Source: Streptomyces sp. CG 926 (lineage in GTDB: Bacteria > Actinomycetota > Actinomycetes > Streptomycetales > Streptomycetaceae). From it: DNA of 64,000 nucleotides. Positions 62,065 to 64,000 of the stretch are shown here, one piece after another. Location of the stretch: contig NZ_QGGZ01000006.1 in assembly GCF_003148825.1 (NCBI RefSeq), positions 1 through 64,000 on the forward strand. Direction: 5' to 3'. Position 1 is the first letter of the stretch. The number at the start of each line of letters is the position of its first letter. The position numbers were made by a program, and so were the translations under genes. The notes beneath the pieces are model-generated. The model was given only the letters and a program-made list of their open reading frames with translations, was not told the origin of the DNA and searched no databases.

Positions 62065-62427
62065 TCAGCCGAACAGCCGGCGCAGCCGGAACACCAGCCG
62101 CTCCCCAGCGTGGTGCCGCCACAACCAGAGCGGCAGCTCCCGGTGCGGGACGAACGACCACAGGTCGTCGTCGGCCTCGTTGCCTCGGGGGCAGCGACGC
62201 AGCAGCTCCAGACAGCGTCGGTCCACCGTGCGGTGGAGCCGCGCCACATGGGCCAAGGCGATGACCCCCTGCCGGCGGACCTCCCGGTCCGCCGAGTCCA
62301 ACGCTCTCGCGACCACGGGGAACACAGCCGCGGGGTCGGCATGGTTGAGGGCGAGCCCGATCACCGCCACCCCGACCATCGGCTCGCCGCGCTCGAAGGC
62401 CGCGAGGACGACATCCGGCCGGTCGAC
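62065..62427 (-). CDS. HEAT-repeat-like protein
   Basis: A 120-residue all-helical protein. FERGEPMVGVAVIGLALNHADP, FPVVARALDSADREVRRQGVIALAHVARL is a HEAT-type pair of helices, and the end (LPLWLWRHHAGERLVFRLRRLFG) is aromatic and basic. HEAT proteins bind partners; none is evident. GTG 62427 is chosen because upstream sequence becomes Gly/Pro-rich, but the frame is open to a TTG at 62601, the edge of the repeat element. Confidence 0.7.
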   Translation of the reverse strand, partial: VDRPDVVLAAFERGEPMVGVAVIGLALNHADPAAVFPVVARALDSADREVRRQGVIALAHVARLHRTVDRRCLELLRRCPRGNEADDDLWSFVPHRELPLWLWRHHAGERLVFRLRRLFG

Positions 62428-62600
62428 CCCGAGAAGGTTCGAGCCGCTCCCCCAGTCCGGACCACCACCGCCGTCGCCGTCCGGGCTCGCACCGCTGGCC
62501 CGGCCGGGGCCATCGGCCGGGCCGGGGCCGCCGGCCGTACCCGCCACCGGGCCCGTACCGTCAGGCCGGGCTTCGCCGACCCCGCCCACGACGGCGCCCA

Positions 62601-62752
62601 AGCCATCCCTTTCGGATCTTGTCGGGTGAGCCCGGGCCGTCCGGTGCGGTGCCTCTCCCCCAGCTACCGCGGGGAGGGCCCCCGGACCGGGTCCGGGGGA
62701 TGAGGTGCCGCGCCGAGCGGGCCGGGCCCGACAAGATCCGGAAGAGACGACC
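62601..62752. mobile_element. MITE-like inverted-repeat element, copy 2
   Basis: A 152-bp relative of the element at 54220. The right end (reverse complement GGTCGTCTCTTCCGGATC, then TTGTCGGGCCCG) is identical to copy 1 except for one base in 30. The left end AGCCATCCCTTTCGGATC matches at 13 of 18, so it is decayed. Long complementary arms can fold into one hairpin. As in copy 1, TA next to the right end forms the TAG stop of a minus-strand gene, here the geranylgeranyl reductase-like gene. Confidence 0.6.
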
Positions 62753-64000
62753 TAGCCCTGACCGGCACCGTTGCGGGCTGCCGCCTGTCGGGCGTCCATC
62801 ATGTGCAGCGCCTTGCGGGCCAGCGGATACCTACGCACCAACTCGGCCAGCGTCGTCGAGCCCCGCGTGATCCGGGCGAACGCCCGCCACGCCGGACCGA
62901 AGCCGGTGATCGCCGCGTGCAGCAGCCGCGGCTTGGCCTCGAAGAGGTGCAGCATCCGCGTGCCGACCCCCATCTCCACGCCCAGCCCGGCCTTCACCGC
63001 GAAGGCGTAGTTGAGGGCCTGGCGGCGCGCGTCCACGGCGTCCTGCGCCTCGGAGATCTTCACCGCCCACTCCCCCGCCAGCCGTCCGGAGCGCAGCGCG
63101 AAGGAGATGCCCTCCCGGGTCCACGGCTCCAGCAGTCCGGCCGCGTCGCCCGCGACCAGCACCCGGCCGCGCGAGAGCGGCGAATCGGGCTTGCGGCAGC
63201 GGGTCAGGTGGCCGGAGGAGACGGCCGGTTCGAAGCCGGCGAGGCCGAGCCTGGCGATGAAGTCGTCCAGGTAGCGCTTGGTCGCGGCGCCCTCACCCTT
63301 GGCCGAGATGACCCCGACGGTCAGGGTGTCGCCCTTGGGGAAGACCCAGCCGTAACTGCCGGGCAGCGGGCCCCAGTCGATCAGCACCCGCCCCTTCCAG
63401 TCCTCCGCGACCGTCTCGGGAACGGGGATCTCGGCCTCCAGGCCCAGGTCCACCTGGTCCATCTCCACCCCGACGTGCGCGCCGATCCGGCTCGCGCTGC
63501 CGTCCGCGCCGACCACCGCGCGGGCCAGCACGGTCTCCCCGTCGGCGAGCACCACGGCGACGGTGCGCCGATCGGGAACGGCCGCCCCGTGCTGTTCCAC
63601 GCGGGTCACGGCCGTACCCGTACGGATGGTGGCGCCGGCCTTCTCGGCCTCGGCGACCAGGCCGGCGTCGAACTCCGGGCGGTTGATGAGCCCGAAAAGC
63701 ATGTGCTTCGAGCGTCGGGTGCGGGTCAGCTTCCCGTCCATCGAGAAGGTGACCGCGTGGATGCGGTCCTTGAGGGGCAGAGCGAAGCCCGGGGGCAGGG
63801 CGTCGCGGGAGGGGCCGATGATGCCGCCGCCGCAGGTCTTGTAGCGCGGCAGCTCGGCCTTCTCCAGCAGCAGCACGCGCCGCCCGGCCGTTGCCGCCGC
63901 GTACGCGGCCGAGGACCCGGCAGGTCCGGCCCCGACCACGACCACGTCCCACACCTCGCCGCTCTCCCCGGCCGCCTCGTCGCCCGCCCCTTGGGCGTCC
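62752..64000 (-). CDS. Geranylgeranyl reductase-family FAD oxidoreductase, 5' end outside the window
   Basis: At least 416 residues. WDVVVVGAGPAGSSAAYAAA is the FAD fold, CGGGIIGPS follows the Rossmann region, and VLVAGDAAGLLEPWTREGI is the second FAD motif. The family reduces isoprenoid double bonds, for example in menaquinone or lipid side chains; in Streptomyces a homologue lies near the nuo genes, as I recall. The frame is open to the right edge through an acidic head (DEAAGESGEVWDV), so the start is probably beyond 64000; GTG 63954 is the only start seen. The stop is set by a repeat element. Confidence 0.88.
   Translation of the reverse strand, partial: DAQGAGDEAAGESGEVWDVVVVGAGPAGSSAAYAAATAGRRVLLLEKAELPRYKTCGGGIIGPSRDALPPGFALPLKDRIHAVTFSMDGKLTRTRRSKHMLFGLINRPEFDAGLVAEAEKAGATIRTGTAVTRVEQHGAAVPDRRTVAVVLADGETVLARAVVGADGSASRIGAHVGVEMDQVDLGLEAEIPVPETVAEDWKGRVLIDWGPLPGSYGWVFPKGDTLTVGVISAKGEGAATKRYLDDFIARLGLAGFEPAVSSGHLTRCRKPDSPLSRGRVLVAGDAAGLLEPWTREGISFALRSGRLAGEWAVKISEAQDAVDARRQALNYAFAVKAGLGVEMGVGTRMLHLFEAKPRLLHAAITGFGPAWRAFARITRGSTTLAELVRRYPLARKALHMMDARQAAARNGAGQG

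Overview
The window is chromosomal DNA of a Streptomyces or very close relative. It is very GC-rich, with genes packed on both strands and GTG or TTG used freely as starts. Many proteins are families I associate with Streptomyces: a streptophobe-type membrane protein, DUF6643, DUF6332, DUF6191, DUF6777, an Rv1733c-type protein, SpoIIE-type phosphatase and mycothiol-dependent enzymes. The only in-frame TTA codon I found by eye lies in a Tm-1-like gene at 24411. I saw no rRNA, tRNA, CRISPR array, prophage or complete insertion sequence.

Layout. 1-3800: the tail of a cobalt transporter gene (cbtA), an ArsR regulator, a VOC protein, an MFS exporter with a His-rich tail and a 2',3'-cyclic phosphodiesterase. 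3974-6117: a dhaKLM operon for PTS-dependent dihydroxyacetone kinase. 6228-10298: an S4 protein, then a molybdate set of HTH-TOBE regulator, ModA and a fused ModB-ModC. 10448-14987: a SpoIIE-type phosphatase, a two-component pair and a small membrane protein. 15019-18054: a DUF6777 protein with a long Ser/Pro/Lys tail and a streptophobe-type membrane protein. 18146-22349: a tight operon of a two-FHA ABC exporter (Rv1747-like), an unknown protein and a Ser/Thr kinase. 22529-32075: a zinc/cation exporter, NUDIX, the Tm-1-like gene, a membrane Ser/Thr kinase with a translationally coupled partner, a GNAT-AAA+ fusion, a GT39-like glycosyltransferase and a secreted trypsin-like protease. 32428-43681: a P450, an acyltransferase, NUDIX, Lnt, a decayed-gene scar, an ABC-F protein behind paired operators, a Glu/Asp racemase, an HpnB-like glycosyltransferase and a DUF6643 protein.

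43728-53841: a MOSC protein, an Rv1733c-type protein, an 823-residue beta-helix/AAA+ fusion, a large membrane protein with a lipase-type GHSQG motif, an SRPBCC protein, a zinc-ribbon membrane protein, a Cds1-like PLP enzyme and an RsbW-type ATPase. 54220-64000: two related repeat elements, a ROK regulator, AlkB, two actinobacterial enzymes, an FAD hydroxylase, a spherulin-4-like secreted protein, a TetR/deazaflavin-oxidoreductase divergon, a HEAT-like protein and a geranylgeranyl-reductase-family gene that runs off the right edge.

How it works together. Most of the window is core housekeeping, signalling and envelope biology, not one biosynthetic cluster. Ser/Thr phosphorylation recurs: the kinase at 18146 sits with FHA domains that would read its product, and the kinase at 25555 shares an extracellular domain with its coupled neighbour. 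The least explained parts are the beta-helix/AAA+ protein, the GNAT-AAA+ fusion, and a 150-165 bp inverted-repeat element whose ends supply the stop codon of two unrelated genes.
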